DNA of 17,263 nucleotides from Bacteroidota bacterium (GTDB taxonomy: Bacteria > Bacteroidota > Ignavibacteria > Ignavibacteriales > Ignavibacteriaceae), in contig JAEYUD010000050.1 of assembly GCA_023433685.1 (NCBI GenBank), positions 1 through 17,263 of the forward strand. Direction: 5' to 3'. Shown piece by piece: positions 7,023-13,889 of this stretch (positions within the stretch are counted from its first letter, which is position 1; the number at the start of each line of letters is the position of its first letter). Both the position numbers and the translations under genes were made by a program. Below the pieces are notes generated by a model that saw only the letters and a list, made by a program, of their open reading frames with translations, was not told where the DNA came from and searched no databases.

Positions 7023-8007
7023 TAAAACCTTGTCCAACGGATTTATTCGCGGATTTTACCATTGTATCCTTTGGTTCAAGACTATCTGTTGAAATCCACT
7101 TAGAAGCGAAAGAGTCTGCTTCCTTTTCTTTTGCATGTACCGTCCCCGGGAAACCAGTTCCCTCGAAAAAGACATCTTTCTTGCCGTGGAGCAGGATGTG
7201 CCCTATTTGATGAAAAAGGAAGAACTGAAATTGCTCAGTTGACTTGATTTCATCTGAAAGTTGTATCAGTGGAGTCTCACCCGCGAGCCAACGGGTTGCA
7301 CCGATTAAGGGAATTTTGTTAATAACGGATGTAATGACAATTTTAACACCCGATTTATAAAGAAGTCCTTTCAAGCCGGTAAGATCGCCACTGGATGCAT
7401 TCTGCGATCTCTTAATTACTGACAACGCCGTTTTGAGTTTTAAAGCCGAGAATTCCGGAACTCTGATTTCAGAAGCTTCAAGCTCACCTCTCCTCAACCA
7501 CACTGAAATTGCTTCAAGTTTTTCTATTCCGGAAAGTGATATACTGAAAACAGTTTTAAGCTTTTGATTAAGATAGTAGGCCTCCCACGCCGTGGAAGAA
7601 GCTACACCGAAATACTGTAGCAAAGCTTTTGTTTTCTCTTCAACTGTTTTAACCTCCGGCAACCACCCTTTTTTAATCATTTCAGTTACAGGAAATCGAT
7701 TCATCCAGGGGATGCACTCTCTAAGAATTTCTTTTCTTCGATCGCGAGCTTTAAACTCATCATAAATCGATTGATATTTCAGCCACATATAGGCAGGGAT
7801 TCCAAGCACAATTTCAAATACAACAGCCATATCAGGAGTGATTGAACTTTCACCTTTAACGATCGCGGTGATGGTCTTTTCCGGTTTATTTGTCCTTAGG
7901 GCAAACTCTTTATTGCTCATCTTTAGCTCTTCAAGCCGTTCGGCTAAAAACACTCCCGGATGGAATGCCACCTGCAGTTTGTACGGTTCTCTCTTATCTT
8001 CAATCAT
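7012..8007 (-). CDS. HigA-type XRE regulator fused to degenerate ImmA/IrrE-like peptidase domain
   Basis: Protein of 331 residues with two parts. The N-terminus (about 10-80) is a HigA-like helix-turn-helix: FHPGVFLAERLEEL leads into the helices around MSNKEFALRTN and GESSITPDMAVVFEIVLG. The C-terminus (about 215-310) resembles the ImmA/IrrE metallopeptidase domain found in many XRE-linked regulators. The zinc motif reads HQIGH (266-270) instead of HExxH: the catalytic glutamate is glutamine, codon CAA at 7209-7207. The later KEKEAD segment, which supplies the third ligand, is kept. It may be a non-proteolytic sensor or repressor. ATG 8007 is chosen; a TTG at 8016 would add three residues. 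No HigB-like toxin gene lies on either side, so it is an orphan. It looks more AT-rich than the flanking genes. A 9-bp-period repeat just before the start may be its own operator. Confidence 0.8.
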   Translation of the reverse strand: MIEDKREPYKLQVAFHPGVFLAERLEELKMSNKEFALRTNKPEKTITAIVKGESSITPDMAVVFEIVLGIPAYMWLKYQSIYDEFKARDRRKEILRECIPWMNRFPVTEMIKKGWLPEVKTVEEKTKALLQYFGVASSTAWEAYYLNQKLKTVFSISLSGIEKLEAISVWLRRGELEASEIRVPEFSALKLKTALSVIKRSQNASSGDLTGLKGLLYKSGVKIVITSVINKIPLIGATRWLAGETPLIQLSDEIKSTEQFQFFLFHQIGHILLHGKKDVFFEGTGFPGTVHAKEKEADSFASKWISTDSLEPKDTMVKSANKSVGQGFITP

Positions 8008-8010
8008 GAT

Positions 8011-8047
8011 AGTCAACTATTTCAATTATCTCAACTATTTTAACTTA
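8011..8047 (-). promoter_or_regulatory. Putative autoregulatory operator: 9-bp-period TAGTTGA repeats
   Basis: Read on the minus strand, TAGTTGA, TAATTGA and TAGTTGA follow one another at an exact 9-bp period (plus-strand 8029-8037, 8020-8028, 8011-8019), preceded by a weaker TAAGTTA. They end 4 nt before the ATG at 8007. Direct repeats in the leader of an XRE/HigA-type gene are a plausible binding site for its own product; this is inference. Confidence 0.45.
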
Positions 8048-8076
8048 GTTCCACGCAATTTCGCCGGGTCGGTTTG

Positions 8077-8107
8077 CAAATATAAGTTTATTTTGATTAA
8101 CAGCAAG
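8077..8107 (-). promoter_or_regulatory. Candidate Bacteroidota-type promoter for the HigA/ImmA-type gene
   Basis: On the minus strand TATATTTG (8084-8077) fits the Bacteroidota -7 consensus TAnnTTTG. CTTG (8107-8104) lies 19 nt upstream of it, close to the -33 TTTG element. Transcription would start near 8070, upstream of the TAGTTGA repeats. It also lies outside the transketolase terminator, giving the regulator its own transcript. Confidence 0.45.
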
Positions 8108-8137
8108 TGTAAATTAAAAACATGAATCAAACACGAT

Positions 8138-8171
8138 ACAAAAAAACGGAGCCTGATGACAAGCTCCGTTT
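8138..8171 (-). terminator. Intrinsic terminator of the transketolase gene
   Basis: A perfect 9-bp stem AAACGGAGC (8144-8152) / GCTCCGTTT (8163-8171) with a 10-nt loop is followed on the minus strand by a T-run (plus-strand A's at 8140-8146, part of them in the stem). It begins 12 nt after the transketolase stop codon. This is a textbook rho-independent terminator. Confidence 0.88.
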
Positions 8172-8183
8172 ATAATCAATTTA

Positions 8184-10160
8184 TCACCCAACCGCTTCCA
8201 CGATCTTATCAACCGTGAGGCCGAATTTCTCATAAAGGATGTTGGCGGGGGCGGAGGCGCCGAAATGGTCGAGGCCGATGATCTTCCCTTCGGTGCCGGT
8301 GTATTTGTGCCAGCCGAATGTCGAGCCGGCTTCAACCGCGACGCGGTTTTTAACATCGGGTGGAAAGATCGAGTTTTTGTAATCATCACTCTGTTTTTCA
8401 AAGAGTTCCCATGATGGGAAGCTGACCACTCTTACTTTCTTGCCGCTTGCTGTTAGTTTTTCGCCGGCTTTTATCGCGAGCTCCACTTCGGAACCGGTGC
8501 CGATCAGAATAACATCAGGTGTGCCTTCACAATCACGAACGATGTAGGCACCTTTTTCAAGGTTTGAAGCGGGGTTGGCTTTTTCCTTAATAACCGGGAT
8601 ACCCTGTCTTGAGAGGATGAGTGCTGTTGGTCCGTTCGTGTTTTCAAGAGCGGCTTTCCAGGCATAAACAGTTTCGTGACTGTCGGCGGGGCGGATGGTT
8701 GTGAGTCCGGGGATCATCCGGAGGCTCATCAGATGTTCAACCGGCTGATGTGTCGGTCCGTCTTCACCGAGGCCAATACTGTCGTGAGTGAATACATATA
8801 TCACCTGAAGGTTCTGCATGGCGGCGAGTCTCACAGTTGGACGCATGTAATCCGAGAAAACCAGGAAGGTGCCACCGAACGGAATTATTCCGCCGTACAT
8901 CGCCATGCCGTTCATAACGCCGCCCATTCCGTGTTCGCGAACGCCATAATGCAGGTTTCTGCCGGTTCTGTCGGCTGCTGAAAACGACGGAATGCCTTTG
9001 AAATCGGTCAGGTTAGACTCGGTAAGATCCGCCGATCCGCCGAGAAGCGTCGGGTACGCATCGGGAAGTTTGTTGATCACCTTCTGTGATGACGCGCGCG
9101 AAGCGAGCTTTTCGTTAAGATCGGGGAACATCGTTTCATCCACAGGGAATGATCCGGGAGCTTCACCGTTCATTATCTTTTCCAGAAGTGCCGCCTCTTC
9201 AGGGAATTGGCCAGCGTATTGCTCAAAGATGTTGTTCCATGCCGTATAGAGCTTTATTTTTTCTTCAACCGCCTGCGCGAAGTGGGTTCTCACCTCTTCA
9301 GGCACGGTGAAAGGCTCAGAATATTCCCAGCCGAGGTTGGTTTTTGTAAGCTTTATCTCCTCTTCACCGAGGGGTGAACCGTGAGCTTTCGCGGTATCCT
9401 GTTTGTTGGGACTGCCGTAGCCAATGTTCGTTTTTGTGATAACCAATGAAGGGCTGTCACTGTGCTGTGCTTCGTGTACAATGAACCTAAGGGCTTCGAT
9501 ATCGTGAACATCATAGATGTTAAAGACATTCCAGCCGTAGCTTAGGAACCGTTTTTCAGTTTCATCGGTGAATGAGAGGGAGGTCTTACCGTCGATCGAA
9601 ATGCCGTTGTCATCGTAGAACAGGATGAGTCTGCGGAGTCTCTGGTTCCCCGCGAAAGAGGCTGCCTCGTGCGAGATACCTTCCATGAGGTCACCATCGC
9701 CCGCGATGGCATAAACGAAGTGGTCAAAAATCTCAAAACCCGGTTTGTTGAACTTCGCCGCCATGAACTCGCAGGCGAGTGCCATTCCGACAGCGTTGGA
9801 TATGCCCTGACCGAGCGGACCTGTTGTTGCTTCAACGCCCTCTGTATGTCCCCGTTCCGGGTGACCAGGAGTAAGGCTTTCCCACTGTCTGAAATTCTTG
9901 ATATCATCAAGTGAAAGGTTAAAGCCCGAGAGGTGAAGAAGTGAATAAAGCAGCATGCTTCCGTGCCCTCCGGAGAGGACGAAACGGTCGCGGTTGATCC
10001 ACTTCGGGTCTTTAGGATTGAAGTTCATCACTTCATGAAAGAGGAAATAGCCAAGCGGGGCAAGACCCATTGGTGCCCCGGGGTGCCCTGAGTTTGCCTT
10101 CTGAACGGCATCCATTGCCAGGGTACGGATCGTGTTGATCGATAAATTCTTAATGTCCAA
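8184..10160 (-). CDS. tkt: Transketolase
   Basis: Thiamine-diphosphate enzyme of the pentose phosphate and Calvin pathways that moves two-carbon ketol units between sugar phosphates in the cytoplasm. The 658-residue length is normal. Visible are the N-terminal SGHPGAPMG loop with H26 and the GHGSML segment. The diphosphate/metal site runs from GDGDLMEG (154-161) to N185 in DDNGISIDG. The conserved AHGSPLG (259-265) follows, and catalytic E409 lies in GVREHGM. The start must be TTG at 10160: an in-frame TAA lies seven codons upstream, the next ATG would remove the conserved INTIRTLAM segment, and GGAG sits 5 nt before the TTG. A TATATTTG promoter-like element lies about 40 nt upstream and an intrinsic terminator follows the stop, so the gene is probably monocistronic. 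Confidence 0.96.
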   Translation of the reverse strand: MDIKNLSINTIRTLAMDAVQKANSGHPGAPMGLAPLGYFLFHEVMNFNPKDPKWINRDRFVLSGGHGSMLLYSLLHLSGFNLSLDDIKNFRQWESLTPGHPERGHTEGVEATTGPLGQGISNAVGMALACEFMAAKFNKPGFEIFDHFVYAIAGDGDLMEGISHEAASFAGNQRLRRLILFYDDNGISIDGKTSLSFTDETEKRFLSYGWNVFNIYDVHDIEALRFIVHEAQHSDSPSLVITKTNIGYGSPNKQDTAKAHGSPLGEEEIKLTKTNLGWEYSEPFTVPEEVRTHFAQAVEEKIKLYTAWNNIFEQYAGQFPEEAALLEKIMNGEAPGSFPVDETMFPDLNEKLASRASSQKVINKLPDAYPTLLGGSADLTESNLTDFKGIPSFSAADRTGRNLHYGVREHGMGGVMNGMAMYGGIIPFGGTFLVFSDYMRPTVRLAAMQNLQVIYVFTHDSIGLGEDGPTHQPVEHLMSLRMIPGLTTIRPADSHETVYAWKAALENTNGPTALILSRQGIPVIKEKANPASNLEKGAYIVRDCEGTPDVILIGTGSEVELAIKAGEKLTASGKKVRVVSFPSWELFEKQSDDYKNSIFPPDVKNRVAVEAGSTFGWHKYTGTEGKIIGLDHFGASAPANILYEKFGLTVDKIVEAVG

Positions 10161-10199
10161 ATTGTCTCCGGTGTCTTAAATTCGATAAAATATAAAGCA

Positions 10200-10207
10200 C
10201 AAATATA
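10200..10207 (-). promoter_or_regulatory. Candidate -7 promoter element (TATATTTG) of transketolase
   Basis: On the minus strand TATATTTG exactly fits TAnnTTTG and lies 39 nt before the TTG start codon. No good TTTG is seen 19-21 nt further upstream, where a hairpin-like inverted repeat lies instead. Confidence 0.4.
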
Positions 10208-10216
10208 CAAAAAGAG

Positions 10217-10239
10217 AAGGTGTCAGGGTTTTACACCTT
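10217..10239. promoter_or_regulatory. 7-bp inverted repeat between transketolase and SUMF1-type gene
   Basis: AAGGTGT (10217-10223) and ACACCTT (10233-10239) are perfect inverted repeats around a 9-nt centre. On the minus strand they begin just upstream of the transketolase -7 element and cover its -33 region, so they could be an operator. There is no T-run on either side, which argues against a terminator. Confidence 0.35.
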
Positions 10240-10292
10240 TGCCAATCCCCTTTCATTACTTAAATTTCAAAAATGAATCAAAAGTTTAATTT

Positions 10293-11078
10293 ATGATCAG
10301 ACTTTTTCGTGTTGCATTGTTCCTGTTTCTGGCGGCACTTCCCTTGCAGGCTCAGACGCTTGACCTCATTTTCGTTGAGGGTGGCAACTACGTAATGGGG
10401 TGTTTCGACCCCACTATCACCTGCGATGATGATGAGTCAGAGCTGAGGGATGTGACGGTTTACGGCTTTTACATCTCAACCATCGAGATCACGCAAGGCC
10501 TGTACGAAGAAGTTATGGGTCATAACATCGCGATCATCCGTGAGCCGACACTTCCCGTGAACAATGTAAGCTGGTTCGACGCGATAAGATTCTGCAATAA
10601 ACTAAGTTTGAAGCACAATTTGAACCCCTGCTACACGATCAGGGGGCAGAATGTCACCTGCAACTTCAAGGCGAACGGCTACCGTCTCCCAACCGAAGCC
10701 GAGTGGGAGTACGCGGCCCGTGGCGGGAAAACCGGGAAGAACACCCTCTTCAGCGGGAGCAACGACCCCCTGGCAGTAGGCTGGTACAAGGAAAATTCAA
10801 ACGGAAAGATGCGTCCGCCAAAACAGAAGGCACCCAATGAGCTTGGGATATTTGATATGTCGGGGAATCTCTGGGAGTGGTGCTGGGATTACTACGGACC
10901 GTATGAGGCGGATGAATTGATCGACCCCAAGGGTCCTGAAAATGGTAACGGCAGGGTTCTGCGCGGGGGTTCCTGGAACTATGAGAGTAATATAGCCCGC
11001 AATTCGAACAGGTTTACAGCAACCCCAAACTCGAGGTCGTCAACATTCGGCTTCCGCGTGGTAAAGAAGGCGGGTTAA
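10293..11078 (+). CDS. Secreted SUMF1/formylglycine-generating-enzyme-fold protein, catalytic cysteines absent
   Basis: Exported protein of 261 residues: a hydrophobic signal peptide covers 1-20 with probable cleavage after LQA. The mature part is one SUMF1 domain, recognised by YRLPTEAEWEYAARGG (130-145), DMSGNLWEWCWD (188-199), RVLRGGSW (221-228) and the terminal GFRVV (253-257). In active formylglycine-generating enzymes two cysteines follow RGGSW/Y, in the form xC....C. By alignment with that motif, Y230 and A235 occupy those positions here, so sulfatase-maturing activity is unlikely. A structural, ligand-binding or other extracytoplasmic role is more probable. Six cysteines remain elsewhere (37, 44, 101, 113, 123, 197). 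The ATG at 10293 overlaps the stop of a 7-codon upstream frame starting at 10273. It shares its stop bases with convergent mutS. No sulfatase gene is nearby. Confidence 0.85.
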   Translation: MIRLFRVALFLFLAALPLQAQTLDLIFVEGGNYVMGCFDPTITCDDDESELRDVTVYGFYISTIEITQGLYEEVMGHNIAIIREPTLPVNNVSWFDAIRFCNKLSLKHNLNPCYTIRGQNVTCNFKANGYRLPTEAEWEYAARGGKTGKNTLFSGSNDPLAVGWYKENSNGKMRPPKQKAPNELGIFDMSGNLWEWCWDYYGPYEADELIDPKGPENGNGRVLRGGSWNYESNIARNSNRFTATPNSRSSTFGFRVVKKAG

Positions 11079-13699
11079 CCCTCCCCTTTCTCGTTCAGTT
11101 TCCGTTTGAGCTCATCAAGTTTGTTCAGTGCCTGAACGGGTGTGAGCTCTTCAACTTTAATATCCCCGATCTCTTTCCTTAGCGCGTCATCTGTGAACTC
11201 AAAAAGACTGAGCTGATAGTATCCGTGGTCTTCAGCCTCTTTTTTTGCTTTTTTCGCTTTTTTGATCTCGTACGGGGTAAGCTCTTTACTCTCAAGATTT
11301 GCCAGTATCTCTTTAGCCCGGGAGGTTACCTGCGGAGGAAGTCCTGCCATCATCGCCACCTGAATACCGTAAGAGTGATCGGCACTTCCGGGTGAGACCT
11401 TGTGGAGGAAGATCACCTTGTCGTCATATTCGCGCACCTGAACACGGTAATTCCTGATCCTTGGGAATATCTCCGCCATCTCGTTAAGTTCGTGATAATG
11501 GGTGGCGAAGAGGGTTTTCGCGGCGCAACGTGGGTTTTCGTGGAGGTATTCGGTCATCGACCAAGCGATCGAGAGTCCGTCAAACGTGCTTGTTCCTCTT
11601 CCGATCTCGTCGAGAAGTATCAGGCTCTTGTTTGTGGCGTTGTTCAGGATGTTCGCCGCTTCCTGCATTTCGACCAGGAAAGTTGATTCGCCCGCGGTTA
11701 TATTGTCGCTTGCTCCCACGCGGGTGAAGATTCGGTCGACTATTCCGATCTCCGCGCTTTTAGCCGGCACGAAAGAGCCGATCTGAGCCAAAAGTACGAG
11801 CAGGCCGAGCTGCCTTAAATATACCGATTTACCCGCCATGTTCGGTCCCGTCAGAACGATGATCTGGTTTTCACTGTCGTCCATCAGGTAATCATTCGGG
11901 GTGAATTTCTCTCCCGGTGGCAGTATCCTTTCAACCACAGGGTGGCGCGACTCGTAAATCTCAAGTTTGCCCGACTCATTCACAACCGGTTTCACGTAGT
12001 TATACTCAACCGCTGCTTCGGCAAATGAGAGAAGGCAGTCGAGCATGGCGATCAGTCTGGCATTGTTCTGGATCGATTCGGTGAAAGAGGCGGTGAAAAT
12101 CCTGACATCATTAAACAGTTCCGTTTCAAGCGAGCGTATGTTTTCCTCCGCGTTGAGAACCTTGTCTTCATACACTTTAAGATCGGGGGTGATATACCTT
12201 TCCGCGTTCACAAGGGTTTGTTTCCTGATATACTCAGGCGGTACCTTTTCCCTGTGGACGTTGCTGATCTCGATGTAATATCCGAAGACCCTGTTATAGC
12301 TGATCTTAAGTGAAGAAATGCCGGTTCTCTCCCTTTCGGTCCGTTGGAGATCGGTTATCCAGTCCTTTCCCGAATAGAGTATTTCGCGCATTTCATCGAG
12401 CTCGATGCTGTACCCCCTTTTGATCACTCCGCCATCGGCGAGTGAAACGGGGGGATTGTCAGAGATGGCTTCTTCAAGTTTCCGCGTTACATCATCGAGC
12501 GGTATCAGCGACCCGCGCAGTTTAACCATCACAGGGTTGTCTGTTTCAAATAGTGTTTTGATCAGCTCCGGAATCTCGAGCAGCGAATATTTCAGAGCCA
12601 CCATTTCACGTGGGGTTGCCCTGCCCGTGCAGATGCGGGAGATCAGGCGTTCAAGGTCTCCGATACCAGAGAGGCTCTTCTTCAGTTTTTCACGCATCTT
12701 TTTGCTGTTATAGAGAACCTCAACCGACTCCTGCCTTTGAAGCACCGGCTGAAGAGTGGTCAGGGGGGAGGATATCCATTTTTTCAGAAGGCGGCCACCC
12801 ATCGGGGTTTCGGTCTTGTCGAGAACCGAGAACAAAGTGCCATCCTTGCTCCCGTCGCTCATCGAGAAAGTGATCTCAAGGTTCCGTTTCGTTGCGGGAT
12901 CGAGGATCATGTATTCCGAAGGGTTGTAGAGCTGCAACCTGTTCAGGTGTGTCAGATTCGCTTTCTGGGTCTCCTGAAGGTAGTGGAGAACAGCCCCCGC
13001 TGCACAAACCGCTGAATCGAGCTCACCGGCACCATATCCTTTAAGGTTAACTGTACCGAAGTGCTTCAGCAGGGTTTCGCGGGCGTATTCACGGTTGAAT
13101 ACCCAGTCGTCAAGTTTTGTGATCCTGGCTTCACTGCCTGCCTTGGCAAGGAGTGATGCTGTTTCCTCACGGTGTCTCCTCGCGGAGAGCACCTCGGAGG
13201 GGGAGATAACGCTGACCTGGTCGGCGAGTCTCGCGGTTTCAACCTCAAACAGGAAGAAATCACCTGTGGAAATGTCGCAGAATGCCACGCCTGAGGTAAG
13301 TTCACCCCGGTTGACCGAGAGGAGGTAGTTGTTTTTCTTATGGTCGAGCACCTTGTCGGAGAAAACAACGCCGGGAGTGACCACTTCGATAACTTCCCGT
13401 TTAACGATCCCCTTGGCAAGTTTGGGGTCTTCAATCTGCTCGCAGATTGCCACGCGGTAGCCGGCGCGGACCAGTTTCGGAAGGTAACTTTCAACAGCAT
13501 GATGGGGAAATCCCGCCAGAGGCACTTCGCCGGCGGCACCGTTAGCCCTCTTCGTCAGGGTTATCCCAAGCACTTTCGCGGCTATTTTTGCATCCTCCTC
13601 AAATGTCTCATAGAAGTCGCCCATCCTGAAGAGGAGTACCGTGTCAGGGTGAGCCTGCTTGATCTTATAATACTGAGCCATTAAAGGGGTTTGTGACAT
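11075..13699 (-). CDS. mutS: DNA mismatch repair protein MutS
   Basis: Mismatch-recognition ATPase that starts post-replicative mismatch repair with MutL. The 874-residue length is typical. The mismatch-contacting F29-Y-E31 lies in MGDFYETF near the N-terminus. The C-terminal ATPase has Walker A GPNMAGKS (618-625), the ABC signature region near STFLVEMQE (672-680), Walker B DEIGRGTSTFDG (697-708) and THYHEL (733-738). A lysine-rich linker (813-820) follows, then QLSLF (829-833), which fits the beta-clamp-binding consensus. The ATG at 13699 gives the normal N-terminus SQTPLMAQYYKIK. The stop codon TAA shares the palindromic TTAA with the stop of the convergent SUMF1-type gene, so there is no space for a separate terminator. 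Upstream, it diverges from the chemoreceptor gene across a 190-bp AT-rich spacer. No mutL is in the window. Confidence 0.97.
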   Translation of the reverse strand: MSQTPLMAQYYKIKQAHPDTVLLFRMGDFYETFEEDAKIAAKVLGITLTKRANGAAGEVPLAGFPHHAVESYLPKLVRAGYRVAICEQIEDPKLAKGIVKREVIEVVTPGVVFSDKVLDHKKNNYLLSVNRGELTSGVAFCDISTGDFFLFEVETARLADQVSVISPSEVLSARRHREETASLLAKAGSEARITKLDDWVFNREYARETLLKHFGTVNLKGYGAGELDSAVCAAGAVLHYLQETQKANLTHLNRLQLYNPSEYMILDPATKRNLEITFSMSDGSKDGTLFSVLDKTETPMGGRLLKKWISSPLTTLQPVLQRQESVEVLYNSKKMREKLKKSLSGIGDLERLISRICTGRATPREMVALKYSLLEIPELIKTLFETDNPVMVKLRGSLIPLDDVTRKLEEAISDNPPVSLADGGVIKRGYSIELDEMREILYSGKDWITDLQRTERERTGISSLKISYNRVFGYYIEISNVHREKVPPEYIRKQTLVNAERYITPDLKVYEDKVLNAEENIRSLETELFNDVRIFTASFTESIQNNARLIAMLDCLLSFAEAAVEYNYVKPVVNESGKLEIYESRHPVVERILPPGEKFTPNDYLMDDSENQIIVLTGPNMAGKSVYLRQLGLLVLLAQIGSFVPAKSAEIGIVDRIFTRVGASDNITAGESTFLVEMQEAANILNNATNKSLILLDEIGRGTSTFDGLSIAWSMTEYLHENPRCAAKTLFATHYHELNEMAEIFPRIRNYRVQVREYDDKVIFLHKVSPGSADHSYGIQVAMMAGLPPQVTSRAKEILANLESKELTPYEIKKAKKAKKEAEDHGYYQLSLFEFTDDALRKEIGDIKVEELTPVQALNKLDELKRKLNEKGEG

Positions 13700-13828
13700 T
13701 TGGCCGATCTGAAAGGTTTTTGGTTTGATTAACCGGTTTTAAATTGAAACTTTTTAAAATTAGCGTCAAAAAATAATCAATTATAACGGTTTATCATTTG
13801 TATATCTAATGATAATTTAACAATTTAA

Positions 13829-13850
13829 ATATCTGTTTTAAACCAGATAT
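13829..13850. promoter_or_regulatory. 22-bp inverted repeat upstream of chemoreceptor gene
   Basis: ATATCTG (13829-13835) and CAGATAT (13844-13850) are perfect inverted repeats around an 8-nt AT-rich centre, 40 nt before the GTG start. Its size and position fit a binding site for a dimeric regulator; the alternative is a small RNA hairpin in the leader. Confidence 0.4.
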
Positions 13851-13877
13851 TCATCATCATCGATCACCCAAAACTAC

Positions 13878-13884
13878 AGGAGAG
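13878..13884 (+). promoter_or_regulatory. Strong Shine-Dalgarno setting a GTG start
   Basis: AGGAGAG ends 5 nt before the GTG at 13890. It is the strongest ribosome-binding site in the window and fixes GTG as the start of the chemoreceptor gene. Confidence 0.8.
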
Positions 13885-13889
13885 AAGCC

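Larger units (their letters stand above)
13700..13889. promoter_or_regulatory. AT-rich divergent promoter region between mutS and chemoreceptor gene
   Basis: This 190-bp spacer is strongly AT-rich, has no gene, and must hold the start signals for both divergent genes. An AACCGGTT palindrome lies at 13731-13738 on the mutS side. The inverted repeat at 13829-13850 lies on the receptor side. I cannot place -33/-7 elements with confidence. Confidence 0.55.

Noticed and set aside
7012..8183. HigBA toxin-antitoxin pair
   Set aside because: Only the HigA-like protein is present; the 176-bp region upstream of its start holds a promoter and a terminator but no toxin frame.
10273..10296. Seven-codon leader frame overlapping the SUMF1-type start (ATGA overlap)
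   Set aside because: It is too short to support as coding, has no ribosome-binding site, and the AT-rich context produces such frames by chance.
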